Shown here: in pieces, positions 10,242-18,933 of the stretch
How positions within the stretch are numbered: position 1 is the first letter of the stretch
Layout of the letters: each line of letters starts with the position of its first letter
Source: Gammaproteobacteria bacterium
GTDB lineage: Bacteria; Pseudomonadota; Gammaproteobacteria; UBA4575
Length of the DNA: 34,246 nt
Assembly (NCBI GenBank): GCA_013001685.1
Contig: JABDMD010000183.1
Span: 1-34,246, forward strand
Direction: 5' to 3'
The notes under the pieces: generated by a model
Database searches by the model: none
Told to the model about the DNA's origin: nothing
Seen by the model: the letters and a program-made list of their open reading frames with translations, nothing else
Position numbers and translations under genes: made by a program

Positions 10242-11623
10242 TGCATATACATATCCTTGGAATTTGCGGAACGTTTATGGGCAGTTTGGCCATTATTGCT
10301 AAGCAGCTTGGGCATACAGTGTCTGGTTCGGATATGAATGTGTATCCGCCGATGAGTACACAGCTTGAGATGGCGGGTATTGAGCTTATGAGTGGTTACT
10401 CAGTTGATCATATTTTCCCATTACCCGATCAGATCATAGTTGGCAACGTGATGGGTCGAGGTAATGAGGTGGTTGAATATCTACTAAATAACCACATTCC
10501 TTTTACCTCTGGCCCAGCTTGGTTGCATGACCAAGTATTAAAAGATCGCTGGGTGCTAGCGGTAGCGGGTACGCATGGTAAAACGACTACCAGTAGTATG
10601 CTGGCCTGGATCCTTGAATCTGCAGGCTTAAAGCCTGGATTCTTAATTGGTGGCGTACCAGAGAACTTCGATTATTCTTCTAGATTGGGTGATTCTAAGT
10701 ACTTTGTTATCGAAGCAGATGAGTATGACACGGCTTTTTTTGATAAGCGGTCTAAATTCGTACACTACTGTCCCCATACCTTAGTGCTAAATAACTTAGA
10801 ATTTGATCACGCAGATATCTTTGATGATCTAGACGCTATTAAACGTCAATTCCACCATCTGATTCGAATTCTGCCTAGCGATGGGAAACTAATCATCAAT
10901 ATAGATGACCAAAATATACAAGATGTAATTGATATGGGATGTTGGACGCCAACGGAATCATTTTCGACCACGAATTCTGCTGCAACTTGGTTTGCAGTGG
11001 ATATCGATTTACAAAATTCTCAATTTACATTAAAGCAAAATAACAAGCCACGTGGTTTAGGTGTGTTGAAATTGTTTGGTCGTCATAACATTGCAAATGC
11101 TATTGCTGCTATTGCTGCAGCCCAGCATGCAGGTGTGTATGTGGAAGATGCTCTGCAAGCTTTAACTACCTTTGCAGGAGTGAAGCGTCGTCTAGAGCAC
11201 AAAGGTACATTTAATAAAATAAGTGTCTATGACGATTTTGCGCATCATCCTACAGAAATTGCAGCTACTATTTCCGCATTTAGAAATCAACGACCAGACG
11301 GGCGCATCATAACTATTTTTGAACCACGATCTAATTCAATGCGTCTAGGAATTCATGTTGAGCATTTGGCAAAAGCATTTGACGATGCAGATAAGGTTTT
11401 TATTTTTGAGCCAAAAGATTTGCAATGGCCAATTCAAGACGTAACAAATAATATTAAGCCCGATGCAAAAACATTTTCTGTAGTAGATGACATTATTTTG
11501 GATTTACTAAATGACGTAAAGCCAGGCGACAATGTTTTAATTTTGAGTAATGGTAGTTTTGATGGCTTGTCCGAGAAACTTGTGCTGCAATTATCAAGTC
11601 GAGAAGCTAATATTTTACACTAA
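10241..11623 (+). CDS. mpl: UDP-N-acetylmuramate:L-alanyl-gamma-D-glutamyl-meso-diaminopimelate ligase
   Basis: Mpl attaches recovered murein tripeptide to UDP-MurNAc, returning cell-wall fragments to peptidoglycan synthesis in the cytoplasm. The 460-residue protein has Mur-ligase layout. The N-terminal domain opens HILGICGTFMGSLA, where Mpl has GTFMG rather than the GIGMSG of MurC. The central ATPase domain carries the P-loop AGTHGKTTT (109-117), EADEYDTAFFDKRSKF and NNLEFDHADIFDDL. The C-terminal domain has FAGVKRRLE, YDDFAHHPTE and FEPRSNSMR. The usual Mpl length is about 450-460. The ATG overlaps the stop of the preceding membrane gene. The kinase gene begins 14 bp after its stop. Confidence 0.96.
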   Translation: MHIHILGICGTFMGSLAIIAKQLGHTVSGSDMNVYPPMSTQLEMAGIELMSGYSVDHIFPLPDQIIVGNVMGRGNEVVEYLLNNHIPFTSGPAWLHDQVLKDRWVLAVAGTHGKTTTSSMLAWILESAGLKPGFLIGGVPENFDYSSRLGDSKYFVIEADEYDTAFFDKRSKFVHYCPHTLVLNNLEFDHADIFDDLDAIKRQFHHLIRILPSDGKLIINIDDQNIQDVIDMGCWTPTESFSTTNSAATWFAVDIDLQNSQFTLKQNNKPRGLGVLKLFGRHNIANAIAAIAAAQHAGVYVEDALQALTTFAGVKRRLEHKGTFNKISVYDDFAHHPTEIAATISAFRNQRPDGRIITIFEPRSNSMRLGIHVEHLAKAFDDADKVFIFEPKDLQWPIQDVTNNIKPDAKTFSVVDDIILDLLNDVKPGDNVLILSNGSFDGLSEKLVLQLSSREANILH

Positions 11624-11637
11624 AGTGTATTAATAAT

Positions 11638-12945
11638 ATGAGTGATAGAAGAAAACGTCGTAGTTTATCCTCCAGAGACCGGATAGGTAAATATCAATTA
11701 GATAAAATTATTCATCAAGGTAAATATCGAACTATCTATAAAGCGCATGACCCGTTTCTGGAGCGTGACGTTGCAATTAAAGTCAGTCAGTTTCCTGATG
11801 ATCAAGACGGCGAAGAAAATTCCCAGCAACTGCGTAATTCGTTTTTTCTAGAAACTCGCGCGGTTGGTCAATTACAACACCCTAATATTGTATCGGTTTA
11901 CGATGCGGGTGTGGGTGATCGGCAAACTTTTATTGTAATGGAATATATACATGCTAAAAGTTTAGCGTCTATGATGAATGCTAAAGAAGAAATTCCAGTA
12001 TCAAAAGCAATTGATATTATATTCAAGTGTTGTAAAGCACTTGAATATGCGCATAGTAAAAATATTGTGCATCGCGATATAAAACCCGCAAACATACTTA
12101 TTACTGAAGATGGAAATGTCAAAATTGTTGACTTTGGAATTGCGAAAGTGCGCAATGAAATCGATACTTTTTCTAGTGGTTTATTTGGTTCTCCTCTATA
12201 TATGGCGCCAGAGCAAATAGAAGAACAAGAAGTGGGCCCAGGAACAGATTTATATGCACTTGGAGTAGTGCTGTATGAGTTGCTAACGGGTGGTAAAATA
12301 TTTGAGGCAGACAATGTGCATACGCACCTGTATAAGATCTTAAATGAAAAGCCTAAACCTCTTTCAAGTTATGGTGTTGAGTATGCAGAAAAAATTCAGC
12401 CTATCATTGACCAGGCTTTAGAAAAACAAAGTGATCAGCGTTATCCTGCTGCAGCCGATTTTGCTGCTGCAATTCGTAGTGTGGATATTGCACTGCGTTA
12501 TGAAGAAGCAGAAATAATTAAGCGCGTCAACGCAGACCAAGCCGGTACGCTTGAATTCTTTAAAGAATTTAGTCAGAAACAGTTATCTGAATTTGTTGAT
12601 CTTGCAACATGGTTGCGCATTTCTAATGGTGAGACCATTTTATCTGCAGGAGAGATCGACCAAACATTTTATGTGATCGTTGGTGGTAAAGCGATTGTAT
12701 ATAAGTCAAATGAACCAGTTAAAACTTTATCCGAAGGTGATTGTTTTGGAGAGATTGGTTTATTAAGAAATGAAAATAGCAATACTAGTATTATGGCAAG
12801 TACTGATATGCTGTTAATGAAGTTAACTTCTACTGATTTAAATAAAATGTCTACTGATTTACAAGCACAGTTTTATAAGTCGGTTGCTCATTCTATGGTT
12901 AAACGCTTGGCAGATCATAAAATTGCTGCTGATAAAGCTGCATAA
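11638..12945 (+). CDS. Ser/Thr protein kinase with C-terminal cyclic-nucleotide-binding-like domain
   Basis: This 435-residue, apparently soluble protein joins a Hanks-type kinase (about residues 18-290) to a cNMP-binding-fold domain (about 305-425). Catalytic elements are intact: Lys48 in VAIKV, HRDIKPAN with Asp147 and Asn152, DFG at 165-167, and the activation segment ending MAPEQ. The glycine-rich loop is reduced to HQGKYRTIY, with only the middle Gly kept. In the C-terminal domain the phosphate-binding cassette starts FGEIGLL (370-376) but then reads RNENSNTS, lacking the Arg-Ala that normally holds the cyclic phosphate. It may thus sense another ligand or serve as a structural or oligomerisation module. 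There is no transmembrane segment. It starts 14 bp after mpl and probably shares its transcript. Substrates are unknown. Confidence 0.9.
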   Translation: MSDRRKRRSLSSRDRIGKYQLDKIIHQGKYRTIYKAHDPFLERDVAIKVSQFPDDQDGEENSQQLRNSFFLETRAVGQLQHPNIVSVYDAGVGDRQTFIVMEYIHAKSLASMMNAKEEIPVSKAIDIIFKCCKALEYAHSKNIVHRDIKPANILITEDGNVKIVDFGIAKVRNEIDTFSSGLFGSPLYMAPEQIEEQEVGPGTDLYALGVVLYELLTGGKIFEADNVHTHLYKILNEKPKPLSSYGVEYAEKIQPIIDQALEKQSDQRYPAAADFAAAIRSVDIALRYEEAEIIKRVNADQAGTLEFFKEFSQKQLSEFVDLATWLRISNGETILSAGEIDQTFYVIVGGKAIVYKSNEPVKTLSEGDCFGEIGLLRNENSNTSIMASTDMLLMKLTSTDLNKMSTDLQAQFYKSVAHSMVKRLADHKIAADKAA

Positions 12946-12980
12946 TCAATGTAAAATTCAAATTACTTTTCATTCTTAAA

Positions 12981-12997
12981 TTAAGCAACGAGCTTAA
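12981..12997 (+). other. small hairpin just before the LonN-domain gene
   Basis: TTAAGC (12981-12986) and GCTTAA (12992-12997) form a perfect 6-bp stem with loop AACGA, followed by GTTTTG. It lies in the 55-bp gap after the kinase gene and ends 3 bases before the TTG start of the next gene. It would cover the ribosome-binding region, so it could be a weak terminator or attenuate translation. Confidence 0.35.
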
Positions 12998-13000
12998 GTT

Positions 13001-13594
13001 TTGTCTTCTAATTTGCATGAGCTGCCTTTATTCCCGCTGAATTCAGTGATTTTTCCTGGCGGAGCACTACCGTTGCGACTATTTGAACCACGTTATCTCG
13101 ATATGGTGAAGGATTGTATGCGCAATGAGCATGGGTTTGGTATTGCACTTATCAAAAATGGCCAAGAAACCGATCAGGCAGCAGATGTGTATAAGACAGG
13201 AACAGAATGTCGTATAGGGGATTGGGAAACGCTACCAGATGGGTTGTTAGGGATTACAGCCTACGGCGAGACAAAAATTTATATTGAAAATACTCATATT
13301 CAGACTAACCAGTTGCTAATAGGGCATATTCAACGCCTTGAAGCAGACCCTGATCCTGATTTGCCTGAGGAATTTGGAGCTATGCGTATATTGTTACAAA
13401 AAATAATTACTAAAGTTGGTAAGCCATATACGACTTTGCCTGCTGCTTATGACCACGCAGGGTGGGTAGGTGCTCGTCTTACGGAACTGTTACCTCTACA
13501 ATCAGCGACTAAACAAAGGCTCTTGGAGATCGATGACCATATTGTGCGTCTGTATCATCTTAAAGAAGCAATGCAGGAATCTAAATTTTTATAA
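13001..13594 (+). CDS. Lon N-terminal (substrate-binding) domain protein
   Basis: This 197-residue protein is a stand-alone version of the N-terminal substrate-binding domain of the ATP-dependent protease Lon. It has LPLFPLNSVIFPGG near the start, then LRLFEPRYLDMV and GFGIALIK, all hallmarks of the LON/PUA-like fold. The AAA+ and protease domains of Lon are absent. Such proteins are common in Proteobacteria, and their role is unclear; an adaptor or substrate-recognition role is assumed. The start is TTG at 13001. A second in-frame TTG at 13013 would give a protein beginning MHELPLFPL and is a real alternative, since neither has a convincing ribosome-binding site. The thioredoxin gene follows 14 bp after its stop. 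Confidence 0.9.
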   Translation: MSSNLHELPLFPLNSVIFPGGALPLRLFEPRYLDMVKDCMRNEHGFGIALIKNGQETDQAADVYKTGTECRIGDWETLPDGLLGITAYGETKIYIENTHIQTNQLLIGHIQRLEADPDPDLPEEFGAMRILLQKIITKVGKPYTTLPAAYDHAGWVGARLTELLPLQSATKQRLLEIDDHIVRLYHLKEAMQESKFL

Positions 13595-13608
13595 CGAAGG
13601 AGAGTGAT

Positions 13609-13992
13609 GTGGCAACGATTGCCCTGACTAAGGATAATTTTAACGATACAGTTGAAAAAAACGACACAATCATTATCGATTTTTGGGCATCATGGTGTGG
13701 TCCATGTAAATCATTTGCACCAACTTTTGAGACAGCATCTGAAAATCATGACGATGTTGTATTTGCAAAAGTAAACACAGAAGAGCAGCAGGAGTTAGCA
13801 GAAGCATGCAATATCCGCTCGATTCCAACGTTAATGATTTTTCGTGAACAGATATTATTATATTCACAAGCAGGCGCATTACCGCCAGCGCAACTAGAAG
13901 ATATCATTGATAAAACTAAAGCGTTGGATATGGATCAAGTCAGAGTGGATATTGAAAAGCAGAGCCAGGATAAGGGTTCGAAAAAAGCTTAA
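13609..13992 (+). CDS. thioredoxin-family protein
   Basis: A cytoplasmic thioredoxin of 127 residues that should reduce protein disulfides or act as a redox partner. The active site is WCGPC (Trp29 to Cys33) in DFWASWCGPCKSF, and the cis-proline loop is present as SIPTLMIF. The fold ends at about residue 108. A charged, Lys-rich C-terminal tail (about 110-127) goes beyond the roughly 105-110 residues of classical TrxA. There is no signal peptide. The GTG start at 13609 is backed by one of the strongest Shine-Dalgarno sequences in the window (AAGGAGAG, 13597-13604). It lies in the run mpl-kinase-LonN-trx-ABC exporter. Whether it is the main thioredoxin cannot be said. Confidence 0.93.
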   Translation: MATIALTKDNFNDTVEKNDTIIIDFWASWCGPCKSFAPTFETASENHDDVVFAKVNTEEQQELAEACNIRSIPTLMIFREQILLYSQAGALPPAQLEDIIDKTKALDMDQVRVDIEKQSQDKGSKKA

Positions 13993-14006
13993 TAGTTGCA
14001 ACCTAA

Positions 14007-15842
14007 ATGACAGAAACTAATCGTATCAATAAGGCATCTGAAAGAACTTTAGAATCTGCTCCTGAAAAATACACTGTGCGCCATGTGTTAAACATGGCGC
14101 TTGTGCATAAAAAAGAACTTGTTTCTGCGCATGTTATAGCCGTCATTGCCGTATTGGCGAGTATTCCTATACCGTTACTTATTCCATTGTTGATTGATGA
14201 GGTTTTGTTAAATAAACCTGGCAAAGTCGTTGCTATGGTAGGCAAGTATTTCCCTGAGTCGCTGCATAGTCCATTTCTTTATATTATTGTTTTGACCGTA
14301 ATATGCATTCTGTTGCGTTTGACGTATCTCTCGCTAAATGTTTGGCAAACCAAAAAGTTTGTAAGTATTGCTAAAGATATTATTTACCGAATCCGTTATC
14401 AGTTACTCAACCGTCTTAAGTCGGTAACCATGTCTGAGTATGAAACTTTGGGCGGTGGTGCGGTATCTTCAAAATTTGTTACCGATTTAAATACTGTTGA
14501 TCAGTTTGCTGGTGAAACAGTAAGTAAGTTTTTAGTTGCTGGCTTAACCATTGTGGGTGTTGCCGGTGTATTGATTTGGCTGCATTGGCAGCTCGCGCTG
14601 TTCATTATGTTTGTAAATCCACTAGTGATTTACATTACGATGTTGATTGGTAAGAAAGTAAAAGAATTAAAGAAAAAAGAGAATAAGTCGTTTGAAAAAT
14701 TTCAGCAATCGCTTACAGAAACCTTAGATGGTATTCAGCAAATTCGCGCTAGTAACCGAGAGGGTTATTATTTAGATAGGGTAAAGAAAAATGCTAAAGA
14801 ATTAAAAGAACATTCTGCAGCATTTTCATGGAAGAGTGATGCAGCTAATCGATTATCATTTTCGGTGTTTTTGATAGGCTTTGATATTTTTCGTGCACTA
14901 AGTATGGCGATGGTGTTATTAACTGATCTTAGTATTGGCGAAATGATCGCCGTGTTTGGCTACCTTTGGTTCATGATGGGGCCAGTGCAAGAGGTATTAA
15001 GTATTCAATACTCTTTTTATAGTGCTAAGGCTGCTCTTGGACGCATAAATGAGTTGTTACACTTGCCAAGAGAGCCGGAATTTCCGCATATTGAAAATCC
15101 ATTTACCGATAAGCATGCGGTGAGTGTGCAAATTGAAGATATCAAGTTTGCATATGGTGATGGTCCTTATGTATTGGATGGCGTTAATCTTGCCATTCAG
15201 GCGGGTGAAAAAGTTGCCCTGGTGGGGGCCAGTGGCGGCGGTAAATCCACTTTAGTGCAAGTGTTGCTTGGACTATATCCACCATTGTTTGGTGAAATAA
15301 AATTTGACCAGGTACCTGTTTCTCGTATTGGTATGGAAGTGGTGCGTGAGCATGTGGCTTGTGTGTTGCAGCACCCAGCATTGTTTAATGATACGGTGCG
15401 TATGAATTTAACCTTGGGTAGAGAAGTGCCTGATGCAGCGCTTTGGCGAGTGCTAGAAGTTGCACAAATTAAAGATGTCATTGAAGCCATGCCAAGAGGT
15501 TTGGATAGTTTGATTGGTGTAGATGGTATACGTTTATCAGGTGGGCAACGACAACGAATTGCAATTGCAAGAATGGCACTTACTAATCCACAAGTAGTCA
15601 TTTTGGATGAAGCCACTTCTGCTTTAGATGCTGAAACAGAAGCTAAATTACATATTGCTTTAGCGGAATTTCTTAAAGGTCGTACGATGATCATCGTCGC
15701 GCATCGTTTAAGTGCCGTTAAACAGGCCGATACAGTTTATGTATTTGAAGATGGTAAAATAACTGAACAAGGTGGTCATAAAGAACTACTGATTGCGAAT
15801 GGACTCTATGCAAAATTATATGGCCAACATCAAACGGCTTAG
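14007..15842 (+). CDS. ABC exporter, fused permease and ATPase
   Basis: A 611-residue half-transporter that would work as a homodimer in the inner membrane, of the MsbA/lipid and multidrug exporter type. The membrane domain (about 40-335) has hydrophobic segments near 41-64, 88-111, 178-213 and 285-330. The ATPase domain (about 373-605) has Walker A GASGGGKST (407-415), a Q-loop at VLQHPALF, signature LSGGQRQR (510-517), Walker B VVILDEAT with Glu535, and the H-loop His566 in VAHRLS. All catalytic residues are intact. The substrate cannot be read from sequence. Given the number of envelope genes nearby a lipid or peptide cargo is possible, but that is a guess. It starts 14 bp after trx, and the next gene overlaps its 3' end. 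Confidence 0.95.
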   Translation: MTETNRINKASERTLESAPEKYTVRHVLNMALVHKKELVSAHVIAVIAVLASIPIPLLIPLLIDEVLLNKPGKVVAMVGKYFPESLHSPFLYIIVLTVICILLRLTYLSLNVWQTKKFVSIAKDIIYRIRYQLLNRLKSVTMSEYETLGGGAVSSKFVTDLNTVDQFAGETVSKFLVAGLTIVGVAGVLIWLHWQLALFIMFVNPLVIYITMLIGKKVKELKKKENKSFEKFQQSLTETLDGIQQIRASNREGYYLDRVKKNAKELKEHSAAFSWKSDAANRLSFSVFLIGFDIFRALSMAMVLLTDLSIGEMIAVFGYLWFMMGPVQEVLSIQYSFYSAKAALGRINELLHLPREPEFPHIENPFTDKHAVSVQIEDIKFAYGDGPYVLDGVNLAIQAGEKVALVGASGGGKSTLVQVLLGLYPPLFGEIKFDQVPVSRIGMEVVREHVACVLQHPALFNDTVRMNLTLGREVPDAALWRVLEVAQIKDVIEAMPRGLDSLIGVDGIRLSGGQRQRIAIARMALTNPQVVILDEATSALDAETEAKLHIALAEFLKGRTMIIVAHRLSAVKQADTVYVFEDGKITEQGGHKELLIANGLYAKLYGQHQTA

Positions 15843-16707
15843 TTTTTTATTATTCTCGGCATTAGTATTTTTTAATGCATCTGCATGTGCTCAAACTTTA
15901 AACTCATATAGTCAGTTTGCAAACAGCGGCAAGCAGTTTACCCCTGCTTCGAAGATGTCCAGTAAAGACTGGAATCATCCTGATGAATTAGAGCGAGTAT
16001 GGCAAGCGAGTCTAGTTCGAATTCCGTCTGAGGAAGGCGCATATATTCAAACTAACATTGCAGAAATTACTCACTCATCCTTAAAGGTTAATAAACAGTT
16101 TCCTACCGTAATCTATATGCATGGGTGCTCAGGCGTTTGGGAAGGTACAATTCGGCGCATTAATTTTCTAGCTAAAAATGGTTTTGCAGTCATTGTGCCA
16201 CCTAGCTTCGCTCGTGAGAAATACCCTAGATCATGTGATATCTATCGATATGAAGGCGGTTTGTATCGTGAAATTATTAAAATGAGGCAAAATGATGCAG
16301 GAAATGCTATTGAAAAGGCTAAAAAACTTCATTGGGTAGATAAGAATAATGTTTTTTTGATGGGTTTGAGTGAAGGTGGTATTACTACCGCAACATTTTT
16401 TTCGAAAAATAAGAATCGATCTGTAAATGCGCGTGTAGTAGAAGGGTGGACATGTACTTCAACGTGGGATGAATACAAAGGTGTAAGGGCTCCTAAAACT
16501 GAACCCGTACTTACATTGCTTGGTTCTAAAGACCCTTGGTTTCAAAATCCTTACACTAATGGTGCATGCACAAAATTTTTGAATAAACGCAATGGGAGCA
16601 AATCTGTTGTGTATCGAAAAGGTAATTTAAGTTATAAGCACGAGTTATTAGAAGATCAAGAAGTAAAAAATGTAGTGCTTGAGTTTTTGCAGCAGCATAT
16701 TAAGTAA
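15820..16707 (+). CDS. secreted dienelactone-hydrolase-like alpha/beta hydrolase
   Basis: An exported alpha/beta hydrolase of about 295 residues. The N-terminus MANIKRLSFLLFSALVFF followed by NASACA is a good signal peptide, with cleavage expected after ACA at about residue 24; lipoprotein processing at Cys23 is less likely. The oxyanion region reads YMHGCSGVW. The nucleophile elbow is GLSEGG with Ser184, and likely partners are Asp238 (LGSKDPW) and His274 (SYKHEL), a complete triad in the right order. This resembles the dienelactone hydrolase group, but the substrate is unknown. I chose the ATG at 15820 because it starts at the signal peptide; the frame is open further upstream to a TTG at 15793 inside the ABC gene. 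It overlaps the exporter gene by 23 bp, which suggests coupling. The cupin gene follows 11 bp later. Confidence 0.82.
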   Translation: MANIKRLSFLLFSALVFFNASACAQTLNSYSQFANSGKQFTPASKMSSKDWNHPDELERVWQASLVRIPSEEGAYIQTNIAEITHSSLKVNKQFPTVIYMHGCSGVWEGTIRRINFLAKNGFAVIVPPSFAREKYPRSCDIYRYEGGLYREIIKMRQNDAGNAIEKAKKLHWVDKNNVFLMGLSEGGITTATFFSKNKNRSVNARVVEGWTCTSTWDEYKGVRAPKTEPVLTLLGSKDPWFQNPYTNGACTKFLNKRNGSKSVVYRKGNLSYKHELLEDQEVKNVVLEFLQQHIK

Positions 16708-16718
16708 ACAATATTTCA

Positions 16719-17087
16719 ATGCAGCCAAACATCAAGAAAGCCGATCTTTCCAGTGAGTACTATTTTGATGAAGGTTGTTTTATTTGTGAGCTTTCAAATT
16801 CTGATGATGATCCAAATCTTTCTATTACTAAGGCTAGAGTTGAGCCTGGCGTTACAACAAAGCTACATAAATTATCAGTAACTGTTGAGCGTTATGTAAT
16901 TTTGGAAGGTGAAGGACTGGTTGAGATAGATGGTCTTGAGCCGCAAAAGCTTGTTATTAATGATGTAGTAATAATACCGCCTAACTGTGCACAGAAGATT
17001 ACAAATACGGGTTCGGCTGACCTGGTTTTCTTAGCTATTTGTAGTCCAAGATTTAAACCTGAGATTTATAAGTCTATAGAAGAATAA
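16719..17087 (+). CDS. cupin-domain protein
   Basis: A single-domain cupin of 122 residues, probably cytoplasmic. The core is PGVTTKLHKLSVTVERYVI, then LEGEG and, in motif 2, the segment ending DVVIIPPNCAQKI. In motif 1, His50 and Glu57 are kept, but the second His of the usual HxH pair is Leu52, so metal binding may be altered or absent. The family to which I assign it often has this form. Function is unknown; it may bind a small sugar-like or acidic ligand. It begins 11 bp after the secreted hydrolase and is followed by a broken peptidase gene. It has no strong ribosome-binding site. Confidence 0.85.
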   Translation: MQPNIKKADLSSEYYFDEGCFICELSNSDDDPNLSITKARVEPGVTTKLHKLSVTVERYVILEGEGLVEIDGLEPQKLVINDVVIIPPNCAQKITNTGSADLVFLAICSPRFKPEIYKSIEE

Positions 17088-17090
17088 AAC

Positions 17091-17626
17091 TTGTCTTTCA
17101 ATATATCTGAGAATAAAAAGCGCATTAAAAAACGACATGTATTATTGTTTTTTTTGTCTTGTGCGTAGGTTTTTTGTTGCCTGAAGAACAGATTATTCCT
17201 GTGCAGGGGGCAGAAAAAAACGATTGTAACCTTGATACTTTTTGGTATGAACCTTGGGGCAAGTCTGGTGTATACAAGGGTATAGATATATTTGCGTCTC
17301 ATGGTCAAGCAGTGTTTAGCTCAAGTTATGGTTTGGTTATTTGTACTGGTACTTTTTACTATCGGTGGTAATGTTTCAATAGTCTTAGGCTCAAAGTGGC
17401 GCTTACATTATTATGCACATATGCTAAGTTTTTCGACTACTACAAAAAGATTGTTAGCAAAAGGAGAGGTTGTTGGCGCAGTAGGTAATAACGGTAATGC
17501 ACAGGGTAAAGCACCGCATTTACATTACTCGATTGTTACTCTCATTCCATATCCTTGGAGGTGGATAGTTTAATACAATGTTGGAAGAAAATATTTTTCT
17601 TGAATCCAAGCGAACTATTTTTATGA
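17091..17626 (+). pseudogene. decayed M23-family metallopeptidase (three frameshifts)
   Basis: Stitching three frames gives a recognisable M23 (LytM-like) peptidoglycan endopeptidase of the small membrane-anchored type. A basic-hydrophobic N-terminus (IKKRHVLLFF) is followed by TFWYEPWGKSGV, KGIDIFA, KWRLHYYAH, PHLHYSIVTLIPYPWRW and finally WKKIFFLNP. The first shift lies in the T run at 17148-17155 (one T missing, or two extra). The second is one extra T in the run 17353-17357. The third is one missing G near 17563-17564. The first zinc ligand, normally His in GVHKGIDIFA, is Tyr (TAC), a single C-to-T change. The second motif HLHYS is intact. No reading frame now encodes a working enzyme. 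It lies between the cupin gene and the convergent hemL. Sequencing error in homopolymers could explain the shifts but not the lost ligand. Confidence 0.88.
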
Positions 17627-17638
17627 ATCTAAAATTTT

Positions 17639-18919
17639 TTATAGTTCTGCAAACGCTTTATCCGCGATCTCGATGGTCTTTTGAATATCTTCTTCGCTAT
17701 GAGCTGCAGATATAAACCCTGCTTCATAAGATGAGGGAGCCAGGTACACGCCTTGATCTAGCATGCTGTGGAAAAACTTATTGAAATGGTCTGAGTTGCA
17801 GGTAGTAACTTGGGCAAAGGAAGTAATCTTTTCTTCTTCACTAAAAAATAAACCAAACATGCCGGTAACATAATTGGCAGTGAGTGGAACATTATTCTTG
17901 TTCGCAGCATCTAATAGTCCATCGATTAACAACTTTGTTTTACGTTGTAATTGATCGTGAAAACCGCGCTCTGAAAGTAGTTTTAATGTTGTGAGGCCTG
18001 CGGTCATGGCTATGGGGTTGCCAGACAAGGTGCCGGCTTGATAAACAGGGCCGACTGGCGCCAGTGAATCCATAATGGCACGTTCGCCCCCGAGTGCGCC
18101 CACGGGCATACCACCGCCTAGTATTTTGCCAAGGGTTGTTAAATCCGGAACCACTTTATAAAGTTGCTGCGCACCGCCTTTGGCGACACGAAAGCCGGTC
18201 ATGACTTCATCAAAAATTAAAATGGCTTTATATTCAGAGCAAACTTTTCTTAAAGTTTGTAAAAATTCTTTTACAGGAGGAATGCAATTCATGTTTCCTG
18301 CAATCGGTTCAACTATCACGCAAGCAATTTCTTCACCCATTTCTGTAAATACTTTTCCGACTTCTTCTATATTGTTATAGGTGAGAGTGATAGTGTTTTC
18401 TGCAGTCTCAGCTGGCACTCCGGGAGAACTGGGCACACCTAGTGTGAGTGCGCCGGAGCCGGCTTTCACTAACAGTGCATCGCCATGGCCATGGTAACAG
18501 CCTTCGAACTTTATAATTTTATTGCGTCCAGTATGACCACGTGCCAAGCGTATCGCGCTCATCGTCGCTTCTGTGCCAGAGCTGGTCATACGCACCATTT
18601 CTATGGACTCAACTAGTTCACAAACTAGCTTAGCCATTTGAGTTTCTATTTCGGTAGGTGCGCCAAAACTCAAACCATGTTCTGCTGCACGTTGCACAGC
18701 TTCAATTACTTCAGGGTGTGCATGCCCTAAGATCATCGGACCCCAAGAGCCAACATAATCAATAAATTCTTTATCATGAATGTCATATATATGAGCACCT
18801 GATGCTCGTTTGATAAATACCGGTGCTCCACCCACGGTCTTGAAGGCACGCACAGGCGAATTGACACCACCAGGGATATATTTTTGGGCTTTTTCGAAAG
18901 CTTGTTCTGAAGTGGTCAT
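17639..18919 (-). CDS. hemL: glutamate-1-semialdehyde 2,1-aminomutase
   Basis: HemL converts glutamate-1-semialdehyde to 5-aminolevulinate, the entry to haem synthesis by the C5 pathway, using pyridoxal or pyridoxamine phosphate. The 426 residues match the usual length. PLP binds at Lys265 in [15 protein letters not shown]. Other landmarks are [11 protein letters not shown] at the N-terminus, [16 protein letters not shown] (113-128), [25 protein letters not shown] and GTLSGNP. It leads away from thiE (15-bp gap) and thiD on the same strand, a grouping common in Gammaproteobacteria. hemJ, a later step of haem synthesis, lies 8 kb away. It converges on the M23 pseudogene with only 12 bp between. 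Confidence 0.98.
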   Translation of the reverse strand: MTTSEQAFEKAQKYIPGGVNSPVRAFKTVGGAPVFIKRASGAHIYDIHDKEFIDYVGSWGPMILGHAHPEVIEAVQRAAEHGLSFGAPTEIETQMAKLVCELVESIEMVRMTSSGTEATMSAIRLARGHTGRNKIIKFEGCYHGHGDALLVKAGSGALTLGVPSSPGVPAETAENTITLTYNNIEEVGKVFTEMGEEIACVIVEPIAGNMNCIPPVKEFLQTLRKVCSEYKAILIFDEVMTGFRVAKGGAQQLYKVVPDLTTLGKILGGGMPVGALGGERAIMDSLAPVGPVYQAGTLSGNPIAMTAGLTTLKLLSERGFHDQLQRKTKLLIDGLLDAANKNNVPLTANYVTGMFGLFFSEEEKITSFAQVTTCNSDHFNKFFHSMLDQGVYLAPSSYEAGFISAAHSEEDIQKTIEIADKAFAEL

Positions 18920-18933
18920 AGTTTTTTATAAGC

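Noticed and set aside
15197-15694. 165-residue frame antisense to the ABC exporter ATPase
   Set aside because: Overlaps Walker A, signature and Walker B coding on the plus strand and has no independent support.
17159-17573. Two separate small genes in the M23 region
   Set aside because: The two frames join into one family pattern at a T run, so they are pieces of a single broken gene.
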